From Polyangium spumosum (GTDB taxonomy: Bacteria; Myxococcota_A; Polyangia; Polyangiales; Polyangiaceae): a stretch of DNA of 64,000 nucleotides. The notes under the pieces were generated by a model, which saw only the letters and a program-made list of their open reading frames with translations, had not been told where the DNA came from and made no database searches. This document shows, piece by piece, positions 15,620-23,883 of this stretch; the stretch's first letter is position 1; the number at the start of each line of letters is the position of its first letter. The stretch spans positions 1 to 64,000 of the forward strand of contig NZ_WJIE01000015.1 of assembly GCF_009649845.1 (NCBI RefSeq), written 5' to 3'. The translations under genes were made by a program, and so were the position numbers.

Positions 15620-15997
15620 GTGCCGAGGAAGAAGATCGTCGTCGTGGAGGACGACCCCGAGCTCCGGGATCTCGAGACCTTCCTGCTCGGCGCCGAGGGC
15701 TACGACGTCGTCGGCGTCGCCGATGGCATCGACGCCGCCGCGATCGCCCTGCGCGAGCGCGCGGACCTCGTGCTGCTCGACCTGATGCTGCCGGGCAAGG
15801 ACGGCAACGCGGTCCTCGAAGAGCTCGGCCAGAAGCCGGAGACGCGCCATACGCCGGTGATCGTCGTCTCGGCGTTCCTCGCGCAGCTCCGCCTCACGCC
15901 GCAGGTCCGCCGTGTGCTCTCGAAGCCCTTCGACGTGAGTGATCTCCTCGAGTCCGTCGCGCGTGAGGTCGACCGCGCCCGCGAGGAGGTCGCCTGA
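15620..15997 (+). CDS. Single-domain response regulator (CheY-like receiver)
   Basis: A 125-residue stand-alone receiver. The acidic pocket is Glu10-Asp11-Asp12, phospho-acceptor Asp54 sits in LVLLDLMLPG, the Thr/Ser switch is Ser84, and Lys102 is in LSKPF. All residues needed for phosphorylation are present. There is no output domain, so it must act through a partner. It starts with GTG preceded by GGAGGAG at good spacing. Its TGA overlaps the ATG of the debranching enzyme (TGATG), suggesting translational coupling. No histidine kinase is adjacent, so its phosphodonor is encoded elsewhere. Confidence 0.9.
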   Translation: MPRKKIVVVEDDPELRDLETFLLGAEGYDVVGVADGIDAAAIALRERADLVLLDLMLPGKDGNAVLEELGQKPETRHTPVIVVSAFLAQLRLTPQVRRVLSKPFDVSDLLESVAREVDRAREEVA

Positions 15998-18282
15998 TGA
16001 ACGGACCTCACGACGACGACCCTGCGCGCGGCGGCTTCCGCGCGTTCCCCGAGGGCCTCGCGCTTCCCGCGCCACTGCCCGAACCCGCGCCTTCCGGCAT
16101 CGTCTCGCTCGACGCGCCGCCCTCTGCGCGCGACATCCGCGACGCGACCCTCCTCAAGGAAGGCGACCTCTTCCTCCTCACCGACGCCGAGGGCAACGTC
16201 CCGCGCAAGAACCGCGAGGGCTACGGCCTCTACCTCGGCGACACGCGGTTCTTGAGCAGCTACGAGCTCGCCATCCAGGGGCTGCGCCCGACGATCCTGC
16301 TCTCCAGCGACCACGCGCATTTCCTCGGCGCGCAGGTGCTCACGAACCCGAACCTCGTCACGCCCGAGGGCCAGGTCGTCCACGAGCAGACCATCCAGAT
16401 CCGCCGCTACCGCCTGGTTCGTCCCGCCGAGGTCAGCGAGTCGCTCACGTTCCAGAACTACAACCGCTTCCCCGTCACGCTCGACGTCGCGCTCCACTTC
16501 GAGGCCGACTTCTCCGACATGTTCGAGGTCCGCGGCATCGTGAAGGGCGCGCGCAAAGGCGACGCGCGCGCGCCCGAGCACGGCGCGAGCGTCCTCCGCT
16601 TCCGCTACGACGGCGCCGACGGCCTCGCGAGGCGCACCGAAGTCCGCTTCGATCCCAGCCCCGATCGCCTCGAAGCGTGCACCGCGAGTTATCGCATCGA
16701 GCTCCGCCCGGGCGGCTCCATCTGCATCACCATCGGCGTCAGCGTCGACGCCTCGCCCCTCGCGACCACGACGAACGGCCCCCCGCCGCAACGACGTACG
16801 CTCACCGGGTACAAGCAGTGGCTCGCCGGCCAGGTCGGCGTCGAGACTTCGAACAGCCTCTTCAACGCGATCTTCGCGAAGGCCCGGAGCGACCTCCGCG
16901 TGCTGCTCTCGGGTGAGCCCGACGCGCCCTTCATCGCCGCCGGCATCCCCTGGTATGCGTGCCTCTTCGGGCGCGACACCATCATCACGGCGCTGCTCTA
17001 CCTGTGGCTCTCCGCCGAGCCTGCGCGCCAGGCGCTCCGCTTGCTCAACCACCACCAGGGCAAGCGCGACGATCCCACGCGCGACGAGGAGCCTGGCAAG
17101 GTCATGCACGAATACCGCCGCGGCGAGCTCGCGCGCCTCGGCGTCGTCCCCTTCTCGCCCTACTACGGCACCGTCGACGCCACGCCCCTCTGGATCATCC
17201 TCCTCGCCGAGTACTACCGCACGACCGGCGACCTCGAGCTCGTCCGCGAGCTCCGCCCGAACCTCGACGCCGCGCTCCTCTGGATGGATCGATATGGCGA
17301 TCGCGACGGCGACGGCTTCCTCGAGTACGCGTGCCGCTCGGACGCGGGCCTCGTCAACCAGGGCTGGAAGGACTCCACCGACGCGATCACGCATCCTGAC
17401 GGCACCCTCGCCGAAGCGCCGATCGCGCTCGTCGAGGTGCAGGCCTACGCCTACGCGAGCCGCCGCGCCGCGGCCCGCGTCTACCGCGCGCTCGGCGACG
17501 CCGCGCGGGCCGAGGCCGAGGAGCTCCGCGCCGCGAGGTTACGCGACGCCATCGACGCGGCCTTCTGGATGCCCTCCGAGAACGCCTACGCGATCGCGCT
17601 CGACGGACACAAGCGACAGGTCGCGACTGTCGCCTCCAACGCGGGCCATGCGCTCTGGGCGGGCGCCGTCCCGCACGCGCACGGCGAGCTCATGGCGCGC
17701 CGTCTCATGGAGGAAGACCTCTTCTCTGGCTTCGGCATCCGCACCCTCTCCACCCGCGCGGCTCGGTACAACCCCACGGGTTACCACCTCGGCACCGTCT
17801 GGCCTCACGACAACGCCCTCATCGCCCTCGGCTTCAAGCGTTACCGCCAGGAGCCGCTCGCCCTCGAGCTCATCACGGCGCTCTTCGAGGCGGCGCAGCA
17901 TTTCCCCGGCTATCGCATGCCCGAGCTCTTCTGCGGCTTTGCGCGCAGCGCCTTCGGCGTCCCCGTCCGTTACCCTGTCGCGTGTAGCCCTCAGGCCTGG
18001 GCGGCGGCCTCGTGGGCCACGCTCCTCGCCTCCCTCCTCGGCCTCTCGCCCAACGCGCCTGGGAGCGAGCTGCGGATCGTCCGTCCCACCCTCCCGCGAT
18101 GGCTGCACTGGGTCGAGGTCAAGCGCCTCTCGGTCGGCCGTGGGGAGGTCGACCTTCGCTACCAACGTGTGGAAGAGCATACTGCCGTGGACGTCGCGGC
18201 GATGCGGGGTGATGTGAAGGTGACCTTCGTGGACACCTGGGAAGAGGACGGGACGTACCCGAGCAACCCATCGAATCCATGA
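15997..18282 (+). CDS. Amylo-alpha-1,6-glucosidase / glycogen debranching enzyme family
   Basis: 761 residues. Residues ~50-260 match the glycogen-debranching N-terminal beta-sandwich domain (GDE_N_bis; LLKEGDLFLLTDAEGNVP, YGLYLGDTRFLSSYEL). A C-terminal (alpha/alpha)6 barrel follows with the diagnostic blocks AAGIPWYACLFGRDTIIT, FSPYYGTVDATPLW, NQGWKDSTDAI and TVWPHDNALIALG. The family hydrolyses alpha-1,6 branch points or related glucosides in the cytoplasm; exact substrate (glycogen, maltodextrin, or storage-associated glucans) is not defined by sequence. No signal peptide. It is translationally coupled to the upstream receiver protein, an unusual pairing that hints at signal-linked control of storage carbohydrate use. 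Confidence 0.92.
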   Translation: MNGPHDDDPARGGFRAFPEGLALPAPLPEPAPSGIVSLDAPPSARDIRDATLLKEGDLFLLTDAEGNVPRKNREGYGLYLGDTRFLSSYELAIQGLRPTILLSSDHAHFLGAQVLTNPNLVTPEGQVVHEQTIQIRRYRLVRPAEVSESLTFQNYNRFPVTLDVALHFEADFSDMFEVRGIVKGARKGDARAPEHGASVLRFRYDGADGLARRTEVRFDPSPDRLEACTASYRIELRPGGSICITIGVSVDASPLATTTNGPPPQRRTLTGYKQWLAGQVGVETSNSLFNAIFAKARSDLRVLLSGEPDAPFIAAGIPWYACLFGRDTIITALLYLWLSAEPARQALRLLNHHQGKRDDPTRDEEPGKVMHEYRRGELARLGVVPFSPYYGTVDATPLWIILLAEYYRTTGDLELVRELRPNLDAALLWMDRYGDRDGDGFLEYACRSDAGLVNQGWKDSTDAITHPDGTLAEAPIALVEVQAYAYASRRAAARVYRALGDAARAEAEELRAARLRDAIDAAFWMPSENAYAIALDGHKRQVATVASNAGHALWAGAVPHAHGELMARRLMEEDLFSGFGIRTLSTRAARYNPTGYHLGTVWPHDNALIALGFKRYRQEPLALELITALFEAAQHFPGYRMPELFCGFARSAFGVPVRYPVACSPQAWAAASWATLLASLLGLSPNAPGSELRIVRPTLPRWLHWVEVKRLSVGRGEVDLRYQRVEEHTAVDVAAMRGDVKVTFVDTWEEDGTYPSNPSNP

Positions 18283-18420
18283 CGATTTCTTGCCCGAAAC
18301 CCGCCCGTCCCACCTTCACGCACCCGGGCTGATCGTGCTCTTCATTTTTTCCGATGTCGGTACGGCTCTCGGTGCATAGAGTCCCGGCTCGCTCGTCCAA
18401 GTCAGCCAGGAGGTCTACCC

Positions 18421-19248
18421 GTGCGAACGACTGTCTTTCGCTCCCTGCTCGCCACCGCCGTGATCGCTTCCGCCTCTGGTTTCTTGTGCGCGGACGCGGC
18501 CGCGGAGGCGCCGATCGGGGTCCTCGTGCTCCGCGAGCACGGGGTGGGGAGCGCGGCGCAAGCTCAGCCTTATGTCGACAAGTTCGTGTCCGTCGCGGCC
18601 AGGCAGAACGGCTGGAGCGGCGCGAAGGGCGAGTATCACACGAGCCGCGGCAACGCCGAGGCCTTCATCTCCGCCCAGAAACCTCACTACGGCATCCTCT
18701 CGCTCGGCGCCTTCCTCGGCCTCAAGGGCAAACACAACCTCGAGATCATCGGCCAGGTCGCGGTGAACCGCGCGGGCGGCCAGCAGTACCACCTCATCAG
18801 CAAGAGCGCCTCGGACCTCGCCGGTTGCAAGGGCAAGACGCTCGCGAGTGACCACGCCGACGACGCCAAGTTCATCAACAAGGTCGTCTCGAAGGGCGCC
18901 TTCAAGCTCGACGATTTCACGATGGTCACGACGACCCGCCCGATCCAGACGATCAAGAAGGTCGTGAAGGGCGACGCCGTCTGCGCGCTCGTCGACGACG
19001 CCCAGCTCGCCGAGGCCGGCAAGATCGACGCGGGGCTCAAGTCCGTCTGGTCGAGCGACAAGCTCCCGCCCATGGTCGTCGTCGCGTTCCCCTCGGCGCC
19101 CGCCGCCGAGCGCAAGGCGTTCCAGGCAAACCTCGGCAAGATCTGCGAGGGCGAGGGCAAAGCGACGTGCGGCGAGGTGGGCATCCTCGCTCTCAAGTCC
19201 GCGAGCTCGTCCGACTACGCGGGCGTCGTCTCCGCGTACGACAAGTAG
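18421..19248 (+). CDS. Periplasmic substrate-binding protein, PhnD/phosphonate-like
   Basis: 275 residues with a signal peptide (VIASASGFLCADAAAEA) and the two-lobed binding-protein pattern of PhnD-type proteins: HTSRGNAEAFISAQKPHYGILSLGA, then CKGKTLASDHADDAKFI, then GDAVCALVDDAQL. The PhnD fold binds phosphonate, phosphate or other small anions. No ABC permease or ATPase gene is near, so it may be an orphan receptor or have another periplasmic role. GTG start with a strong AGGAGGT eight nt upstream. A hairpin follows the stop, so the gene may be monocistronic. Confidence 0.82.
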   Translation: MRTTVFRSLLATAVIASASGFLCADAAAEAPIGVLVLREHGVGSAAQAQPYVDKFVSVAARQNGWSGAKGEYHTSRGNAEAFISAQKPHYGILSLGAFLGLKGKHNLEIIGQVAVNRAGGQQYHLISKSASDLAGCKGKTLASDHADDAKFINKVVSKGAFKLDDFTMVTTTRPIQTIKKVVKGDAVCALVDDAQLAEAGKIDAGLKSVWSSDKLPPMVVVAFPSAPAAERKAFQANLGKICEGEGKATCGEVGILALKSASSSDYAGVVSAYDK

Positions 19249-19264
19249 CGCTCGCTCGCTCGTT

Positions 19265-19290
19265 TCCGCGGGGGCGCTTCTCCCCGCGGA
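19265..19290 (+). terminator. GC-rich hairpin after PhnD-like gene (possible terminator)
   Basis: A perfect 9-bp stem, TCCGCGGGG/CCCCGCGGA with an 8-nt loop, begins 17 bp after the stop. It is followed by GTTATTTCT, a weak T-rich stretch. It could terminate the upstream transcript; the T-run is interrupted, so efficiency is uncertain. Confidence 0.5.
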
Positions 19291-19310
19291 CGGTGTTATT
19301 TCTCCCGCCC

Positions 19311-19997
19311 GTGCGCTGGTCCTCTCTCCTCCTCGTCGCTGCCCTGGGCGCGCTCCCCGCGTGCTGGAGCAGCGTGACCGGCGCGCAGGGCCCCGCCGTC
19401 AGCGCTTCCCTCAAGACCGCCATCGCCACGAAAGACGCGCTCGCCATCGCCGACGCGCTCGAAGAGCTCATCGCCGCGGGCAAGGACACCCCGGAGGATC
19501 GCCAGCTCGCCTACGCCGAGGTCCGCGCGATCCCCATCGACACGCCCGCGTACACGTACGCGCGCGCCGTCGTCACCGGGCGGCTCGTGCAGCTCAAGGG
19601 CCTGCTCGGGGCGGACATGGTCGGCGAGGTCGAGCACTACGCGAGCCGCAGCCGCGAGCTCGATCCCGACTTCCGCCGCGGCGCCGCGACGCGCATGCTC
19701 GGCACGCTCTACGTGGTCGCGCCCGCGGCGCTCCTGCGAAAGGGAGATTCAGAGACGGGGCTCGAGCTGCTCGAAGGCCTCGTCGAGAAGGACCCCGACG
19801 TCATCGAGAACCACCTGCGCGTCGCCGAGGCGTACATCGCGCTCGGCGACGCCGAGCCCGCCAAGCCGCATCTCTGCCGCTGCTCGGCGGAGCGCGGAAA
19901 GCTGCGCCGCGACGATCAAGCCCTCCTCGCGCAGCTCCTCAAGGACGCGGGCAACCCCACATGCCCGAAGCCCGCCGCGCAAGCGCCTACGCCCTGA
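19311..19997 (+). CDS. Lipoprotein with TPR-like helical repeats
   Basis: 228 residues from a GTG that opens a lipoprotein signal (VRWSSLLLVAALGALPAC). The body is helical with repeating EL-L-A-G patterns: ALAIADALEELIAAGK, ETGLELLEGLVEKDP and AEAYIALGDAEPAKPHL. The latter two look like TPR units, followed by a CRC cluster. It is likely a membrane-attached periplasmic protein, perhaps an assembly partner. It sits 53 bp before the RND permease on the same strand, so a link to that transporter is possible but unproven. The frame stays open upstream, but only this start gives a signal peptide. Confidence 0.78.
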   Translation: MRWSSLLLVAALGALPACWSSVTGAQGPAVSASLKTAIATKDALAIADALEELIAAGKDTPEDRQLAYAEVRAIPIDTPAYTYARAVVTGRLVQLKGLLGADMVGEVEHYASRSRELDPDFRRGAATRMLGTLYVVAPAALLRKGDSETGLELLEGLVEKDPDVIENHLRVAEAYIALGDAEPAKPHLCRCSAERGKLRRDDQALLAQLLKDAGNPTCPKPAAQAPTP

Positions 19998-20050
19998 AAC
20001 GCCGCGCGGATCGACGGGCGGCCTGCGCGGGATCGTGATAGCAGCGTGCC

Positions 20051-22426
20051 GTGTCGATCTCTCCGAGCACCCCGAAAGGCCCTGCGAACCCGAGCCACGA
20101 CGCGCCCGGTTGGCTCGTGCGCCTCTTCTCCCGCATCGTCGCGGCACGCTGGATCATCATCGCCCTTTATGCGCTCGTCCTCCCGCCCGCGGCCTGGTTC
20201 GCGGCGCGCGTCCAGCAGGACAACGCGATCGAGCGGCTCATCGCGACGAGCGACACGGACTACGTCGAGACGCGCGAGTTCGAGAAGGTCTTCGGCGCGG
20301 GCGAGTTCGCGGTCCTGCTCGCCGAGGCCGACGATCCCTTCGCGCCCGCGGTGCTCGAGCGCTTCGACAAACTCGAGCGCGCGCTGAAGGATATCCCGCG
20401 CGTCGAGCCGAACTCGGCGCTCTCCATTTTCCGCCGCGCCAAGGCCGGCTTCGACCCGACGCCGGAGCAATCCGAGGCGCTCCGCAAGTTCGTCACCGGC
20501 ACCAAGCTCTTCCAGGATCAGGGCCTCGCCGGCGACGGCTACCTCGCCATCGCCCTCGTGCTCGACGTGCACTCGAGCGAGCAGCGGCGCGAGACCCTCA
20601 CCGCGGTGCGCCGCGCGATCGAGGCGACCGGCGGCGACGGCCCCCCGCTGAAGACGCTGCGCCAGGTCGGCCAGCCGTACGTGAACATCTACCTCGACGA
20701 GGACATGCAGAAGACCGGGCCGACGTATTTCGGCCTCTTCGCGGTGTTCATCATCGGCCTCTGCCTCTTCCTCTATCGCTCGGCGCGCACGCTCGCGGCG
20801 TTCCTCATCACGCTCGGCGTCTGCATCGCCCTCTCCATGGGTTACATCGGCCTCACGGGCGGCACGCTCACGATCGTCTCGCCGATGGTGCCGATGACGA
20901 TCCTCGTCACGGCCACGGCGACGCTCGTCTACCTGCAATCGCGCTTCGTCGAGCGCCCCGCGGATCGCGGCGTCGACGAGCACCAGGTCTTCTCGTTCGC
21001 CAACAAGTGGCTCGCGTGCACCGCCTCGATCTTCGCGACCGCCGTGGGCTTCGCGGCGCTCGTCGTGTCGAGCATCCAGCCCATCAAGCAAATGGGCATC
21101 TGGGTCGCGGTCGGCCTCGGGCTCACGTACGTCGTCATTTTCACGCTCTTCCCTGCGCTGCAGAAGATCCTGAAGACGCCGACCGCGCTCGAGCAGAAGG
21201 TCGCGGCGGCCTGGTTCGTCCGGCTCACCGCGGCGCTGCCCCGGTGGAGTTATCGGTATCGCTGGCCGCTCGTCCTCGGCTCGATCGCGCTCTCCGTCGC
21301 GGGCGGCGTCGCGCTCTTCGGCCTGCCCGGCGTGGTCAAGCCGATGCGGCTGCTCACCGATCCCGTCGAATACATCAACTCGGGATCACGGCTCTACGCG
21401 GACACGAAGGCCATCGAATCGAAGCTCCCCGGGCTCTCCATCACCGAGGTCTGGCTGAAAGGCAGCGTCGGCAGCGTCTCGGAGCCCGACGCGCTGAAGG
21501 GATTCCAGGCGTTTCACGAGGGCCTCGTCGCCGATCCCGAGGTCGGCGCCGCGATCGGGCCGACCACGATCCTGCGCATGATGCAGTACCTCGGCGGCGC
21601 CGGCGACGTGTTCCCCACGGACGCCGAGGCGCTCGACGAGCTCGCCGGGACGCTCGAATCCCTCGCGCCCGTCGACCCGCTGCTCGGCCGGTTCGTCCAG
21701 AAAACCGGCCTCGGACAGACCCATTTCACGATCATCTCGAAGGCGACCGAACACGAGGCGTTCGAGCGGCTCCAGGCGAGCATCGACGGGCACTGGAAAA
21801 ACGCGGTCGAGAAGAACCCTGCCTTGAAGGAGTTCGAGCTCCGCACCGTGGGCATGGCGCCCTTGCAGGCGCGGGTCTCGCAGAGCCTCGTGCCCACGCT
21901 GGTCGAGAGCTTCGAGCTCACGGTCGGGATCATCTTCGTCACGTTCCTGCTGGTCTTCCGCAGCGGGGCGGCGCGGCTCATGGCCATGATCCCCTCGCTC
22001 TTCGCGATCCTCGTCATGTTCGGCGTGATGCGCCTCTCGGGCATGACGCTGAACGTCGCGACGATCCTCATCGCGTCGACCGTGCTCGGGACGAGCGAGA
22101 ACGATCAGATCCACTTCTTTTACCACTTCCAGGAAGGTCGCAAGGACGGCGCCTCGGTGGAGAAGGCGCTCCAGCACACGCTCTTCGTATCGGGCCGGGC
22201 GATCTTCTTCGCGACGCTCATCAACGCGGGCGGCTTTCTGGCCTTCGGGATGGCGGATCTGCCGCCGATCCGGCAATTCGGCATCCTCTCCGCCGTGGCC
22301 TTCGTCCTCTCGATGATCGCCGATTTCACCGCCCTGCCCGCGGCGCTCTGGCTCGTCTTCCGGACGAAGCCCGACGCCGAGCTTCCCCCGGCCGAGCAGC
22401 CGGGCGAGACCCCCGCAGCGGGTTGA
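20051..22426 (+). CDS. RND/MMPL-family efflux transporter
   Basis: 791 residues with the two-fold layout of RND proteins. A first transmembrane helix (IIIALYALVLPPAAWFAA) is followed by a large periplasmic loop, a block of five helices (LFAVFIIGLCLFLY to VVIFTLFPAL), a second helix plus loop, and a second helix block (LTVGIIFVTFLLVF to LSMIADFTALPAAL). Length and lack of adaptor or outer-membrane channel genes fit the MMPL/hopanoid-lipid type (HpnN-like) rather than AcrB. It probably uses the proton gradient to move a lipid or hydrophobic molecule. GTG start. It is followed 30 bp later by a dienelactone hydrolase gene. Confidence 0.88.
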   Translation: MSISPSTPKGPANPSHDAPGWLVRLFSRIVAARWIIIALYALVLPPAAWFAARVQQDNAIERLIATSDTDYVETREFEKVFGAGEFAVLLAEADDPFAPAVLERFDKLERALKDIPRVEPNSALSIFRRAKAGFDPTPEQSEALRKFVTGTKLFQDQGLAGDGYLAIALVLDVHSSEQRRETLTAVRRAIEATGGDGPPLKTLRQVGQPYVNIYLDEDMQKTGPTYFGLFAVFIIGLCLFLYRSARTLAAFLITLGVCIALSMGYIGLTGGTLTIVSPMVPMTILVTATATLVYLQSRFVERPADRGVDEHQVFSFANKWLACTASIFATAVGFAALVVSSIQPIKQMGIWVAVGLGLTYVVIFTLFPALQKILKTPTALEQKVAAAWFVRLTAALPRWSYRYRWPLVLGSIALSVAGGVALFGLPGVVKPMRLLTDPVEYINSGSRLYADTKAIESKLPGLSITEVWLKGSVGSVSEPDALKGFQAFHEGLVADPEVGAAIGPTTILRMMQYLGGAGDVFPTDAEALDELAGTLESLAPVDPLLGRFVQKTGLGQTHFTIISKATEHEAFERLQASIDGHWKNAVEKNPALKEFELRTVGMAPLQARVSQSLVPTLVESFELTVGIIFVTFLLVFRSGAARLMAMIPSLFAILVMFGVMRLSGMTLNVATILIASTVLGTSENDQIHFFYHFQEGRKDGASVEKALQHTLFVSGRAIFFATLINAGGFLAFGMADLPPIRQFGILSAVAFVLSMIADFTALPAALWLVFRTKPDAELPPAEQPGETPAAG

Positions 22427-22456
22427 CCTGCCAAACCCTGCACGAAGGAGACATCG

Positions 22457-23161
22457 ATGAACATTCGCACCGAGCGCGTCCAGATCCCCGTCGGCGACGG
22501 AACGACGATGAGCGGTTACCTCTGCCGGCCCGAGGGTGACGAGCCCCGCCCCGCGATCCTCGTCCTGCAGGAGATCTTCGGCGTCAATGCGCACATCCGC
22601 GACGTCGCCGAGCGCTTCGCCCGCGAGGGGTACGTGACGCTCGCGCCCGACCTCTTCCACCGCATCTCGCCCGGCTACGAGGGCGGCTACGAGGACTTCT
22701 CCCCCAGCCTGCAGCTCGCGGGGCAATACAAGGGAGAGCAGAGCGAGGCGGACGTGCGCGCCGCCGCCGATTATCTCGACAAGCACCCGGCCGTCGCGGA
22801 CGGCCGCGTCGCCGCGCTCGGGTTCTGCATGGGCGGGCGGCTCTCGTTCGTGGCGAACGGCGTGGCGAAGCTGCGCTGCGCGGTCTCGTTTTACGGCAAC
22901 ATCGCCCCTGACAAACTCGCGTACGCCGAGACGCAAAGCGGGCCCGTCCTGCTCATCTGGGCCGGCAAGGATCCGTATATCTCGCTGGAATCCACGCGCA
23001 GCACGGTCGACGCGCTCCGCAAGCACGAAAAGCCCTACGTCAGCATCGAGTTCTCGCAGTACGACCACGGCTTCTTCTGCGACGCGCGCAGCAATTACGA
23101 CGCCGTCGCCGCGGCTCAGGCCTGGGCCCTGACGCTCGCCTTCCTGAAATCGCACCTCTGA
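22457..23161 (+). CDS. Dienelactone hydrolase family protein
   Basis: 234 residues, alpha/beta hydrolase of the dienelactone hydrolase branch. The nucleophile is Cys124 in GFCMGG, the acid Asp172 in WAGKDPY and the base His204 in YDHGFFCD. The typical N-terminal Glu-containing strand, LQEIFGVN, is also present. The characterised family member opens dienelactone in chlorocatechol degradation, but most relatives in genomes without that pathway have unknown ester or lactone substrates. No aromatic-degradation genes are adjacent. ATG with GAAGGAG upstream; close spacing suggests co-transcription with the RND gene. Confidence 0.92.
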   Translation: MNIRTERVQIPVGDGTTMSGYLCRPEGDEPRPAILVLQEIFGVNAHIRDVAERFAREGYVTLAPDLFHRISPGYEGGYEDFSPSLQLAGQYKGEQSEADVRAAADYLDKHPAVADGRVAALGFCMGGRLSFVANGVAKLRCAVSFYGNIAPDKLAYAETQSGPVLLIWAGKDPYISLESTRSTVDALRKHEKPYVSIEFSQYDHGFFCDARSNYDAVAAAQAWALTLAFLKSHL

Positions 23162-23560
23162 CGGGCGCTCGCCCGAGGCCGGATCACCACGGCGCCGGAG
23201 CCCCGCGGGCGTGGGCCTAGTGCGGAGGGGCCGCTCCCGACCACGGGCGTGCGCCCGATGCTGAAGGCGCCGCGCGTTCTCGACATTCGCCCTCGAATTT
23301 CCGCCGCGGCGACGACGGGCACGGCACACCCAGTATGCCGTGAATGAAACCGCGCAGCATGTACCCGGCCGGCGCGCTCGATCTCCCACGATGTCGCACA
23401 AGGCGTGATGTAGCCCGCTCCGATCGGCGAAGGCGCGACAACACCGGATTCGCGTGGCCGGATTCTCCGAAACGGCCGGCGCGCGCTCGTCTGGTCCAGA
23501 GCTTGCTCGCTCCTTTGCAATCGACACGGTCTCCAGGGTGGAGAATCGAGGAGCGATGGT
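23162..23560. other. 399-bp intergenic region upstream of the polyketide locus
   Basis: No supported gene. GC content drops toward the right end, in contrast with surrounding coding DNA. It contains a candidate sigma-54 promoter (23492-23507) about 54 bp before the small gene that opens the RppA locus. Short ORFs on both strands lack start signals and codon bias. Confidence 0.6.
23492..23507 (+). promoter_or_regulatory. Candidate sigma-54 (-24/-12) promoter
   Basis: TGGTCCAGAGCTTGCT fits the sigma-54 framework: TGG at -24 and TTGC-T at -12 with ten bases between the invariant GG and GC. Three of the less conserved positions deviate. Sigma-54 promoters are widely used in myxobacteria for developmental and secondary-metabolite genes. 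The predicted transcript would start about 45 bp before the first gene of the polyketide locus. No enhancer-binding protein gene is nearby. Confidence 0.4.
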
Positions 23561-23800
23561 ATGCCGGCGGCAGACGGTCACGATTCGGGCACGACACGTG
23601 GGTCGATGCCGGGCGCCGAGATCCGCGTCCTCGCGAAGACCATGTTCCGTGATTTCATGAACGCGGGGTATCACGCTCGGGACGTCATTACATTCGCGAC
23701 CGAGTTATTGGACCTGGTTATCTCGAGCCTACGCCCCACGACATCGGACGCAGCCGCCCTTCGAGAGCGGCGAAAAGGTCCAGATGACGTAGGGAAGTGA
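23561..23800 (+). CDS. Small conserved-looking hypothetical protein (79 aa)
   Basis: 79 residues (64 if Met16 is used). A predicted helical core, EIRVLAKTMFRDFMNAGYHARDV, continues into FATELLDLVISSLR and is followed by a charged tail. GAGGAG precedes the ATG by a few bases. Codon usage is less GC-biased than in flanking genes. I do not recognise a family; the amphipathic helices suggest a small regulatory or scaffold protein. It lies 84 bp upstream of rppA, in the same direction, behind a possible sigma-54 promoter, so it may be co-expressed with the polyketide synthase. Confidence 0.6.
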   Translation: MPAADGHDSGTTRGSMPGAEIRVLAKTMFRDFMNAGYHARDVITFATELLDLVISSLRPTTSDAAALRERRKGPDDVGK

Positions 23801-23883
23801 CGTCGTCGAGGGCGGCCTTTCACGGCGTCCTGGCTCTCATCCTTGACCTGCGTCGACACGAGACCACTCACGGAGGAGGGATC

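Noticed and set aside
20051-22426. AcrB-type tripartite drug efflux pump
   Set aside because: Length is that of MMPL/HpnN-like proteins and there are no adaptor or outer-membrane channel genes.
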